A DNA stretch of 64,000 nucleotides. Source: Qipengyuania sp. (GTDB taxonomy: Bacteria > Pseudomonadota > Alphaproteobacteria > Sphingomonadales > Sphingomonadaceae). The stretch covers positions 1 to 64,000 of the forward strand of contig JAIETR010000002.1 of NCBI GenBank assembly GCA_019745075.1. Direction: 5' to 3'. Every line of letters starts with the position of its first letter. The stretch's first letter is position 1. Below, one piece after another: positions 26,133 through 33,926 of the stretch. A program made the position numbers and the translations under genes. The notes under the pieces were generated by a model. The model did no database searches and was not told where the DNA came from. It saw only the letters and a program-made list of their open reading frames with translations.

Positions 26133-27173
26133 TCAATCCCACGGCAGGGGGAATTGCAGGCCACCATTCGCCTGCAGCGCGTTCAAGCGCCGCTCAGCCT
26201 TGATCGGGGAATTGGCGCCAAGATTGCGATCCCAGATCTCACCGTAATTTCCGACCTGCTTGATGACATTATAGGCCCATTTCTGGTCCAGTCCCAACGC
26301 GCGGCCATAGGCATCATCGGCGCCCAGGACGCGCTTGATTTCGCTGCTGCCAGAGGCCAGCTGCTGGTCGACGTTGGCCGACGTTATGCCATTCGCCTCG
26401 GCCCAGATCAGCAGATTTGCGGTCCAGCGAACGATGTCGAACATGCGATCGTCGCCACGGGGAATGGCGACCCCATTGGGCTCGATCGTCTTGCCGATGA
26501 AGAGCAGATCGTGCTCCTGCGGGTTCTTGACCACCGTGGCCAGCTGGCTCCGTGCGGCCAGTCCGTCGGTCACGTACAGATCGCAGCGCCCCGCCAGATA
26601 GGTGTCCCGCGCCGTGATCGTGGAATCGAAATAGACGCGCTCAAGCTTGATCTTTTCGGCCTCCTCGAGCTCGTCGAGGGCATTTTCGACGAGGCTGCCG
26701 CCGCCTTGCATGCAGACAGTCTTGCCGCCCAGGTCAGCGGGGCCCTTCACCCCGAGCGACTTTCTGACGAGCACGGCGTCGCTATCGTACAGAGTGACCG
26801 CCACGAACCGGACCGCCATGTCGCGCGTGAAGGTAAGCGTACTCGTGCGCGAGAGAACATCGATCTCTCCGGTCTGGAGAGCGGGCAGTCGCTGGGCCGC
26901 GTTTAAAGGGACGAAACGCACCTTTTGCGCATCCCCCAGAATGGCCGCAGCGAACGCCCGGCACACGTCGCTGTCGAATCCACGCCAGACCCCCTTCTCA
27001 TCGGGCCGGGACAAGCCGGGGATCCCCTGGCTGCCGCTGCAGGACAGATAGCCGCGGGCCTTGATCTTGGCGACGCCGCCGGCATCTGTGGCCGACCCTC
27101 CCCCGCCGGTGCACCCGCTCAGCACCGCTGCGGCCAAGGCCATCGCAGTGCATCCCCGCCAGAACGAAATCAT
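26133..27173 (-). CDS. amino-acid ABC solute-binding lipoprotein (AapJ-like)
   Basis: A 346-aa periplasmic binding protein of the AapJ/YhdW type. The N-terminus has a lipobox, VLSGC-TGG, so it is probably a lipoprotein. The SBP_bac_3 fold shows GYLSCSGSQGIPGLSRPDEK, GVWRGFDSDVCRAFAAAILG, LQTGEIDVLSRTSTLTFTRD and DLYVTDGLAARSQLA. AapJ-type proteins bind a broad range of L-amino acids. ATG 27173 overlaps the stop of the C-S lyase gene by 4 bp (ATGA), which fixes the start and places the lyase and transporter in one operon. The ligand is inferred to be a sulfur amino acid because of that coupling. Confidence 0.92.
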   Translation of the reverse strand: MISFWRGCTAMALAAAVLSGCTGGGGSATDAGGVAKIKARGYLSCSGSQGIPGLSRPDEKGVWRGFDSDVCRAFAAAILGDAQKVRFVPLNAAQRLPALQTGEIDVLSRTSTLTFTRDMAVRFVAVTLYDSDAVLVRKSLGVKGPADLGGKTVCMQGGGSLVENALDELEEAEKIKLERVYFDSTITARDTYLAGRCDLYVTDGLAARSQLATVVKNPQEHDLLFIGKTIEPNGVAIPRGDDRMFDIVRWTANLLIWAEANGITSANVDQQLASGSSEIKRVLGADDAYGRALGLDQKWAYNVIKQVGNYGEIWDRNLGANSPIKAERRLNALQANGGLQFPLPWD

Positions 27174-28390
27174 TGGCTTCCTCCCCAAGCAAGTTTATCT
27201 TTTTGCGCATACGCTGCGTCGAAAGCTTCGAAGGCGCGCGAGAGATCGTCGCGGAGGTCTTCGACGTGCTCCAGGCCGATGCTGAAGCGGATGATCGGGC
27301 CGTCGTGGCGCGTGGCTTCGATGGTCCGGGGCGGCATCCGTTCGAGCACCGCAACGACGCTTCTTGTCCCCCCCCAGCTCGCGCCGATCGAGAAAAGCTG
27401 GAGCGATTCGATCGCTGGCGCGATTTGCGCGGCGACACGCGGGTCCACGAACACGGAAAAGACACCGCTCGAGCCTGAAAAATCGCGGCTCCAGAATTCA
27501 TGGCCGGGGGTATCAGGGAATGCAGGGTGGCGTAGAGCGCGCACCCATGGGCGGTTGGAAACCCACTTAGCGAGATCGAGAGCGCTCGCCTCGCTGCGGT
27601 CGAGACGAACCGCCAGGGTCTCGATCCCGCGCAGTACAAGACCGGCATCGTCGGATGATGCACCCATACCGAGATAACGCGAAAAATCCTTGAGGCGCCG
27701 GTAAAGCGCGATATCCTGTACCGCGACGGAACCCATGATGGCGTCGGAATGCCCGTTCAGATATTTCGAAAGCGGGGATATCGAGAAATCGCAGCCATGT
27801 TCGAGCGGCCGGAAGCGCAACGGGGTGGCCCAAGCGTTGTCGGCGGCCACCTTGACACCTCGGGAGTGTGCCGCGCGGACGATCGCCGGTACGTCCTGCA
27901 CCTCCATGGTGACCGAACCGGGAGATTCGACCCATAGGAGGGCTACGCTGTCCTCCAGCAAGGATATCACGTTTGCGCCCATTGCCGGATCGTAGAACTG
28001 CGCTTCTATTCCCAGCCCGGCCAGAAAGGTGGTCGCGAAGGGCCGGATGGTGTCATAGCAGTTGTCGGGGAACAGGACGCGCTGGCCCGATTGCGCCGAA
28101 GCAAGCGTCGTCACCGCGATCGCAGCGAACCCTGATGGCAGGACCAAGGCGCGCTCCGCCTGCTCCAGTTCGGCGATCCGGATTTCGAGAGCTCGCGTCG
28201 TGGGCGTGCCGTACAGGCCGTAGGAGTAACCGTCGTAAATGGCTTCGCGCCGGTTCTGATAGGCCTCGACCGTCGGGAAAGTAACGGTCGATGCCCGGTG
28301 TATCGGGACGGTAAGGCTCGCAAAGCCATCGGCCGATGCGCTGCGGACTGGCAGACACAAGGTGTCCTGGTGCATGCGGTTGGAGCCCAT
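27170..28390 (-). CDS. PLP-dependent C-S lyase (cystathionine beta-lyase-like)
   Basis: A 406-aa Cys/Met-metabolism PLP enzyme. Features in order are YGLYGTPTTRALEIRIAELE near the N-terminus, a phosphate-binding LPSGFAAIAV, VADNAWATPL (the Asp that holds the PLP ring), and the Schiff-base Lys in ISPLSKYLNGHSDAIMG. The late WGGTRSVV segment is like that of MetC-type cystathionine beta-lyases. Such enzymes split cystathionine, cystine or S-substituted cysteines to pyruvate, ammonia and a thiol. It is the first gene of the operon with the amino-acid ABC transporter, which suggests catabolism of an imported S-amino acid. It is divergent from a LysR gene. Confidence 0.88.
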   Translation of the reverse strand: MGSNRMHQDTLCLPVRSASADGFASLTVPIHRASTVTFPTVEAYQNRREAIYDGYSYGLYGTPTTRALEIRIAELEQAERALVLPSGFAAIAVTTLASAQSGQRVLFPDNCYDTIRPFATTFLAGLGIEAQFYDPAMGANVISLLEDSVALLWVESPGSVTMEVQDVPAIVRAAHSRGVKVAADNAWATPLRFRPLEHGCDFSISPLSKYLNGHSDAIMGSVAVQDIALYRRLKDFSRYLGMGASSDDAGLVLRGIETLAVRLDRSEASALDLAKWVSNRPWVRALRHPAFPDTPGHEFWSRDFSGSSGVFSVFVDPRVAAQIAPAIESLQLFSIGASWGGTRSVVAVLERMPPRTIEATRHDGPIIRFSIGLEHVEDLRDDLSRAFEAFDAAYAQKDKLAWGGSQ

Positions 28391-28472
28391 ATGCCAAGAC
28401 TAGACGACGCTTACCGCTTTACCAAATAGCCAATCCGCCTTTAGTATGCGCCAGAGTTATAATGGTGGCGTC

Positions 28473-29405
28473 ATGAACCTGAGCCTTCTGGAAGCCTTCA
28501 GCGCGGTCATGAAGACCGGCTCGACCACGCAGGCCGCAACGCTACTCGGGATCTCGCAGCCCGCGATCAGCCGGTCGCTCAAGCGGCTAGAGGATACCAC
28601 CAAGCTCAAGCTGTTTCAGCGAGCGGGGCCGCGTCTTTCGCCGACGCCGGAGGCGCAGCTGCTCTATCAGGAGATCGTCGATACCTACGTGGGGCTGGAT
28701 CGCCTGCGCCAAGCGGTAGCGCGGATTCGGGCCGTCGGGACAGGCTCCCTACGCATAGCGAGCTCGGCCGCTCTGGGCCTCACCTTCGTGCCCAAGGTCC
28801 TGAAGCTATTTCTGGACAAGCGGCCGGATGTGTCCGTCACGCTCGAAATCGCCAACTCCGCCGCTGTTCGCAACCTCGTCTCGAGCGGCACCCACGATCT
28901 CGGCCTATGTGCCGATGAGATCGAGCGAGCCAATCTTGTGAGCGAACATTTCATGGAAACAATGGGCGTCTGCGTAATGCGCGCGGACCACCCTTTGGCA
29001 AAAACCCAACTCATCACTCCGCATCTTCTTGATGGCGTATCCCTCATCTCGCTTTCGCCCGACGATACGGCTCGAAAACAATTCGACCAATCGATGACGG
29101 AGGCGGCTGTCACCCCGCGCATCGTGGTGGAGACGCAGTTCGCCGCGACTGTCTGCGAGCTCGCGCTCGAAGGCGCGGGCGTGGGACTGACCAACTCTCT
29201 GACATTCATCTCGGGCGACTATGCAGCCCAGGGATTGGTCGCGCGGCCGTTCGCGCCCGACATCGCCTTCCGTTCCCTCCTGATCATGCCACCGCATCGG
29301 GCGCGTTCGCGGCTGATAGATGAGCTCGTCGCGGTCCTGGCTGCGGAACGGGATGAGCTCTCGGCCGCGTGCACTGCGCAATTCGGACCTGCAGCCAAGC
29401 GGTGA
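28473..29405 (+). CDS. LysR-family transcriptional regulator
   Basis: A 310-aa LTTR. The N-terminal helix-turn-helix (about 1-60) shows LEAFSAVMKTGSTTQAATLL and ISQPAISRSLKRLE. The substrate-binding domain (about 90-295) has SLRIASSAALGLTFVPKVLK and GAGVGLTNSLTF. It lies divergent to the C-S lyase/ABC operon with about 80 bp between starts, the classic layout for an LTTR activating its neighbour. A TATAAT at 28458-28463 is only 10 bp before ATG 28473, so the mRNA may be nearly leaderless; ATG 28446 is another option. The co-inducer is unknown and probably a transported amino acid. Confidence 0.9.
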   Translation: MNLSLLEAFSAVMKTGSTTQAATLLGISQPAISRSLKRLEDTTKLKLFQRAGPRLSPTPEAQLLYQEIVDTYVGLDRLRQAVARIRAVGTGSLRIASSAALGLTFVPKVLKLFLDKRPDVSVTLEIANSAAVRNLVSSGTHDLGLCADEIERANLVSEHFMETMGVCVMRADHPLAKTQLITPHLLDGVSLISLSPDDTARKQFDQSMTEAAVTPRIVVETQFAATVCELALEGAGVGLTNSLTFISGDYAAQGLVARPFAPDIAFRSLLIMPPHRARSRLIDELVAVLAAERDELSAACTAQFGPAAKR

Positions 29406-29470
29406 CGAGAAGGGCGACGCAGAGACACTTCTTCACCACCGGTTCCGGGCTGGCTGCGATAGCGCAGCGA

Positions 29471-32017
29471 TCAGAAGCGTGCGGTCCCCTTTACGTACCA
29501 GAACCCTCCGCTGAAACCGAAGGGCGAGAACTGCGGATAGACGATGCCATTGTTCTGCTGCCCGCGTCGCATGTCCTTGTCCGGGTAGACATCGAACAGA
29601 TTGTCGGCCCCGATCGCCAAGCGGAAATTGTCGTTGAGATCGTAGCCGAGTTCGGCATCGACCAACCACTTATCGCTGAAGGTCTGATCGAAGGATATCG
29701 CGGTTGGAACAGCGTTGGGCACCGCGTCGGTCCATTCCCCGTAGTAATTGACGCGCAGGAGCGCGCTAAGCGGCCCGGATTCCAAGCTGCCCGTCACGTT
29801 GCCCCGCCACTTGGGGTTGAAATTGCTGATCTCAATGCTCCGCTCACGATCGACCGCACGCGCATCCCGGATGTTTGTCAGGCGATTCTTCGTATAGTTG
29901 GCAGCCGCACTCAGGGTGAGCTTGCTGTCGAGCCCAAAGTTGAAGGATTTGGAAAAGACCGCGTCGAAGCCTTCGGTTTTGGAATCAAAGAAATTTCCGA
30001 AGAATCGCACAGTCTGCAAATCTCCCGCGGACAAGCCCATCGCGGCGAGCGCGGCTCTGTCTGCCGCGGTGATGGGAATACGCGACGTCAATGCAATACG
30101 GTCTTTGACTGCGATATTGAAATAGTCGAGCGTCAGGACATAGCCACCCGGGAGGTCGAATACCACGCCGGCGGCATAGTTCTTCGAGGTTTCGCGATCG
30201 AGCGGTTGCGCACCATAGAAGCGAGCAATGGGATCGGACGGTGGCCGGGTCGCCGTCAGAAGAAGGCCACCCGTCGTGATGTCGATATTGGTCGCCACGT
30301 CCGAGATATTCGATTGGCCCGGGGTCGGGGCGCGGAAGCCGGTATTGGTCGAGCCGCGCAGCGCAAGCCAGTCGGTCAGCTCGAATCGTCCCGACAGCTT
30401 CCAGTTGAATGTGCTGCCGAAATCGGAGAATTTTTCGTAGCGCGCTGCCGCTCCGACCGTGAGACCGTCGATAATGTCCGTTTCGAGGTCGAGATAGGTC
30501 GCCCAGTTCGAGCGCGAGAAGGTTCCCGCGCTCGCAGGATCGTATCCAGGAAAGCCGCTGGATGCGGGAGCAAGGCCGATGAAGCGGTTAGCGTCGGGAT
30601 CGAACACGCGCGCGAAGGGGCCGACTTGATATGACGCGAGATCGCCTGGTTGGATCTCGAAGGTTTCCCGGCGCCATTCGGCCCCGAAAGCGACATTGAG
30701 CGGCGATGCAAAGGCCCCCGTTTCCCAAGGATAAACGAAGTCCGCATTGAACCTCGTTTCGCGCTGCTGCACCTCGCCCGGTCGGAAAGTCGTAGGGGAG
30801 TTCGGACCCAACGACGCATTGACGGTGTTCGACAGCCGGTAGGTAATTTGGTTCTGGGCAAGCCCGCCGCTGAAGTCATAGTTCAACCCGCCCCAGTCCC
30901 CCTTCGCACCGGCAGTAAGGCTCATGTCCACGATCGTCGTGCCGAAAATTGGGGTAAAGCCGCCGGGAAACTGCGTGCGAAACGAAAACCGGGCGCCACC
31001 CGGAGTGGCGGTCAACGGGACACTGGTGAAGATATCGGTGCGGGTATTCGGATTTCGATAGAAAAATTCGGTGTCGCCGGAACTCCAGCTGTAATTGCCG
31101 AACGCATAGGCGGTTACGGTATCGGTAGCAGGAACTTCCGCATTGAAGAACATGCGCGCGGCTTCGGTGTTGACGTTCCCCCAGCGTTGAGCGGGCACGG
31201 GCACGGCGGTGTTCCCGGCATTGATCAGGGCCTGTGCGTCCGGCCGTTGCGCGCCGCGCGACGTCGGCTTCGACCTCACGTATTCGGCGCTGATGTTGAA
31301 GAAGCCGTCGGCAGTCAGCGGCAGGCCCGCGTTGGCCTGGATTGTGAAATCCTCCCCGTCACCAGCATAATGCTGGCCGTAGCGACCGATAACAGTCAGC
31401 CCGTCGGCATCGCGCTTCAGGCGAAAATTGATCACGCCGGCAATCGCGTCGGAGCCATATTGGGCGGCTGCGCCGTCGCGCAGGACCTCGATTTGGTCGA
31501 TTGCTATCGACGGGATCGACGCCAGATCCGCACCTTGTGCCCCGGCAGCCAGGGGCTGGTTGGTGATTTGAACTAGCGCGGAGCGATGACGACGTTTGCT
31601 GTTGACCAGCACCAGGGTCTGGTCCGGTGGGAGCCCGCGCAAGCTGAAGGGACGAAGAAATGCGGACCCATCCTGGGCTACGAACTTCTGAACATTGAGC
31701 GAAATAACGGAGGTCTTCAGCACGTCGTTGAGATCGGAAGAACCGGACTTTTCCAACATCTCGCTGCTGACGACATCGATCGGCCGGGGCGAGTCCACCA
31801 CGGTCACGCCTCCTCGCCTGCTTCCGGTGACCACGATTTCCTGGCCCGGCGCATTAATCGCGTTCGACGGATCGGAGCTCTGAGTCGGAGTCTCTTCCGC
31901 ATCTTCGTTAGCTGCCTGCGCAGCGACACCGGTGGGAAGCCCTACCATGAGAAGGGATAAGGTCACTTTCGAAACGTTCGCAACCAAGGCGAAGCCATTT
32001 ACAAGGCGTGATCTCAT
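29471..32017 (-). CDS. TonB-dependent receptor (siderophore/vitamin-type barrel)
   Basis: An 848-aa outer-membrane receptor. The signal peptide ends near GVAAQAANE. The TonB box region reads QEIVVTGSRRGG. The plug has GSSDLNDVLKTSVISLNVQK, FSLRGLPPDQTLVLVNSKRR and DGAAAQYGSDAIAGVINFRL. This plug type is common in sphingomonad receptors. The barrel ends FWYVKGTARF. ATG 32017 is preceded by GGGGGA. It converges on the LysR gene and faces the IS110 element. The substrate is unknown; uptake of a sulfur-containing compound for the neighbouring operon is one possibility. The 500 bp upstream contain its promoter and the left flank of the IS. Confidence 0.9.
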   Translation of the reverse strand: MRSRLVNGFALVANVSKVTLSLLMVGLPTGVAAQAANEDAEETPTQSSDPSNAINAPGQEIVVTGSRRGGVTVVDSPRPIDVVSSEMLEKSGSSDLNDVLKTSVISLNVQKFVAQDGSAFLRPFSLRGLPPDQTLVLVNSKRRHRSALVQITNQPLAAGAQGADLASIPSIAIDQIEVLRDGAAAQYGSDAIAGVINFRLKRDADGLTVIGRYGQHYAGDGEDFTIQANAGLPLTADGFFNISAEYVRSKPTSRGAQRPDAQALINAGNTAVPVPAQRWGNVNTEAARMFFNAEVPATDTVTAYAFGNYSWSSGDTEFFYRNPNTRTDIFTSVPLTATPGGARFSFRTQFPGGFTPIFGTTIVDMSLTAGAKGDWGGLNYDFSGGLAQNQITYRLSNTVNASLGPNSPTTFRPGEVQQRETRFNADFVYPWETGAFASPLNVAFGAEWRRETFEIQPGDLASYQVGPFARVFDPDANRFIGLAPASSGFPGYDPASAGTFSRSNWATYLDLETDIIDGLTVGAAARYEKFSDFGSTFNWKLSGRFELTDWLALRGSTNTGFRAPTPGQSNISDVATNIDITTGGLLLTATRPPSDPIARFYGAQPLDRETSKNYAAGVVFDLPGGYVLTLDYFNIAVKDRIALTSRIPITAADRAALAAMGLSAGDLQTVRFFGNFFDSKTEGFDAVFSKSFNFGLDSKLTLSAAANYTKNRLTNIRDARAVDRERSIEISNFNPKWRGNVTGSLESGPLSALLRVNYYGEWTDAVPNAVPTAISFDQTFSDKWLVDAELGYDLNDNFRLAIGADNLFDVYPDKDMRRGQQNNGIVYPQFSPFGFSGGFWYVKGTARF

Positions 32018-32460
32018 AACATCCCCCTTCGACACCCCGCCGCGCTCCAACCCAAAGTCCGCCGATCTTATCCGGGGACCAGGCTGGGCGTCTGGGTGCT
32101 AGGAAAAGAGCATGCAACGAACCTAATTTCAAATAGCATTTTTACCGGCTTCTATGCGTGCGTGTAATAATGATTGTGTGGGGGCTTGCATTACCGGTGA
32201 CACATTTTCTAGCGGCGGACGGGGCGGCTGTCGGTGGATGGTGTGGTAGCTGAACTGCGCATTGCGGGTGATCTGCCTAGCCTCGCTAATAGATGGACAG
32301 CTCTGCGGATTATAACCTGCGTCGAATTTCGGGTGTCGAGGCCAATTGCCGGAATGGCCGCTAGTCGCGACGACAGCTGCTCGCTCATACGGCCATTGTG
32401 AAAGGCGGCTTTTCGAGATCGACGTTCAGAACCTTCCTGTCCGCTATTGATGCTGTGGAC

Positions 32461-32515
32461 GGCTCTCCACCCCTCCTTGCGGTATGCTCCGCGGGGTTGA
32501 GCTGGAAGGAGAGCC
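32461..32515 (+). promoter_or_regulatory. hairpin sequestering the transposase ribosome-binding site
   Basis: GGCTCTCC (32461-32468) pairs with GGAGAGCC (32508-32515), which contains the Shine-Dalgarno region 4 bp before the ATG. Inside it, ACCCC (32469-32473) pairs with GGGGT (32493-32497), and GCGG (32479-32482) pairs with CCGC (32489-32492). A read-through transcript would hide the RBS, a known way for insertion sequences to prevent transposase expression from outside promoters. It may also be part of an IS110 non-coding RNA. Confidence 0.6.
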
Positions 32516-32518
32516 ACG

Positions 32519-33547
32519 ATGGAGAAGGTTGCGACGATTGGGCTGGATATCGCCAAGTCGGTGTTCCAGGTGCATGGGGTTGCTGCGGATGGCGAGGTGC
32601 TGATCCGCCGCCGGCTGACGCGAGCGAGGATGCTCCCGTTCTTCGCCAAGCTGCCGCGCTGCCTCGTCGGTATCGAGGCATGCAACAACTCTCACTACTG
32701 GGCACGCGAGCTGATCGCGCTGGGTCACGATGTGAAGCTGATGCCGGCGCAGTATGTGAAGCCCTACGTCAAGCGCGGGAAGAACGATGCAGCCGATGCC
32801 GAGGAGATCTGCGAAGCGGTGACACGCCCGATGATGCGCTTCGTCGCGGTGAAGAGCCCCGAGCAGCAGAGCCTGATGCTGCTGCACCGGGTGCGGCTGA
32901 TGCTGAACCGGCAGCGCACGCAGCTGTCGAACGCGATCCGCGCTCACATCTCGGAGTTCGGCGTCGTGGCTCCGGTCGGCCGGCTCGGGGTCGAACGGCT
33001 GCTCGAGGTGGTCGCGGATGCCGCCGATGATCGCATCCCGGAGGATGCCCGCCTGTGCCTGCAGATGCTGGCGGCGCAGATCGATGTCGTAAAGCACCAG
33101 ATCCTCGAGAACGACCGGCGCGTGCTGGCCAGTGCGCGGCGAACGGAGCTCGGGCGCAGGCTGATGGATATCCCCGGCGTGGGGCCACTTCTAGCGAGCG
33201 CGTTCGTAGCCTCGGTCGCCGATCCCACCGTTTTCAAGACCGGTCGTGACCTGGCCGCCTGGATCGGGCTCGTGCCCAAGCAGAACTCATCGGGCGGGAA
33301 GGACCGGCTTGGCAGCATCACGCGCGCAGGCAACCGCTACCTCCGGCAGATGCTCGTGGTCGGGGCGATGGCGGTGATCCGCTACGCGGAGCGGCACGGC
33401 ACGAAGCGCCCCTGGCTGGTGCAGCTACTCGCCCGCCGCCCTGCAAAGGTCGCCGCAGTAGCGCTGGCGAACAAGAATGCGCGCATGGTCTGGGCGCTCA
33501 TGACCAGCGGTGAACGCTATCGCGAGCCGATGACGATGGCGGCGTAG
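32519..33547 (+). CDS. IS110-family transposase (DEDD recombinase)
   Basis: A 342-aa transposase. The N-terminal RuvC-like DEDD domain shows GLDIAKSVF (first Asp), LVGIEACNN (Glu) and KRGKNDAADAE (Asp residues). The C-terminal Transposase_20 domain has LMDIPGVGPLLASAFVASVA and AAWIGLVPKQNSSGGKDRLG, followed by SITRAGNRYLRQ, which contains the catalytic Ser region. It looks intact and potentially active. IS110 enzymes use an element-encoded bridge RNA. Candidate RNA regions are 32461-32515 upstream and 33548-33780 downstream. Confidence 0.95.
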   Translation: MEKVATIGLDIAKSVFQVHGVAADGEVLIRRRLTRARMLPFFAKLPRCLVGIEACNNSHYWARELIALGHDVKLMPAQYVKPYVKRGKNDAADAEEICEAVTRPMMRFVAVKSPEQQSLMLLHRVRLMLNRQRTQLSNAIRAHISEFGVVAPVGRLGVERLLEVVADAADDRIPEDARLCLQMLAAQIDVVKHQILENDRRVLASARRTELGRRLMDIPGVGPLLASAFVASVADPTVFKTGRDLAAWIGLVPKQNSSGGKDRLGSITRAGNRYLRQMLVVGAMAVIRYAERHGTKRPWLVQLLARRPAKVAAVALANKNARMVWALMTSGERYREPMTMAA

Positions 33548-33926
33548 GAGCTTTGCGCGGGCGACCGCGCTGACGATGTTGGAAAGGGCAAAGAGGAGTT
33601 GATGCACAAAGCCGGTTGAAACCGCCGGATCGGGAAAACCCATTTTGGGCCGTGGCGCTTCGAGCGCGTGCTTTAGGTCGGGACCCGGTTCGCGCGAAAA
33701 GCATCATGGCCAGCGGCGCATGACACAGCCGCATCGAAAGGCCGAACACATGGCCGCCTCGACCAGCGGAATGCAGAGCTTCAAAAACCCCTTGCCAACG
33801 GAGGGCCGTCCACACCCGGCCCACATTGGGTCAGTTGGCCCGGCAGAGGGGAGGGGGCGGTGTCCTGATTGAGCCACTTGGGCGTCGATGGTCGACGCGC
33901 CGGGCTCCCAATCAGGAGTATGTCCC
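33548..33926 (+). other. 379-bp gap: IS110 3' non-coding part and ParB leader
   Basis: No convincing gene. Immediately after the transposase stop is a hairpin, GCGCGG (33555-33560) with CCGCGC (33565-33570) and a GCGA loop. ACCCATTTTGGG follows near 33640, so a structured RNA is possible. The last part (about 33800-33926) is GC-rich leader DNA of the ParB-like gene. It ends in ATCAGGAG (33911-33918), the same ribosome-binding sequence as several downstream genes. Confidence 0.5.

Larger units (their letters stand above)
32461..33780 (+). mobile_element. IS110-family insertion sequence (ends approximate)
   Basis: One complete IS110-type transposase with structured non-coding DNA on both sides. 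IS110 elements lack terminal inverted repeats and often target-site duplications, so the ends cannot be set from one copy. The left limit given is the hairpin before the gene. On the right, the distinctive GC-rich sequence runs to about 33780. It sits between the cargo TonB receptor and the ParB-like gene. The stretch 32018-32460 holds no convincing gene and may include the outer IS end. Confidence 0.75.
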
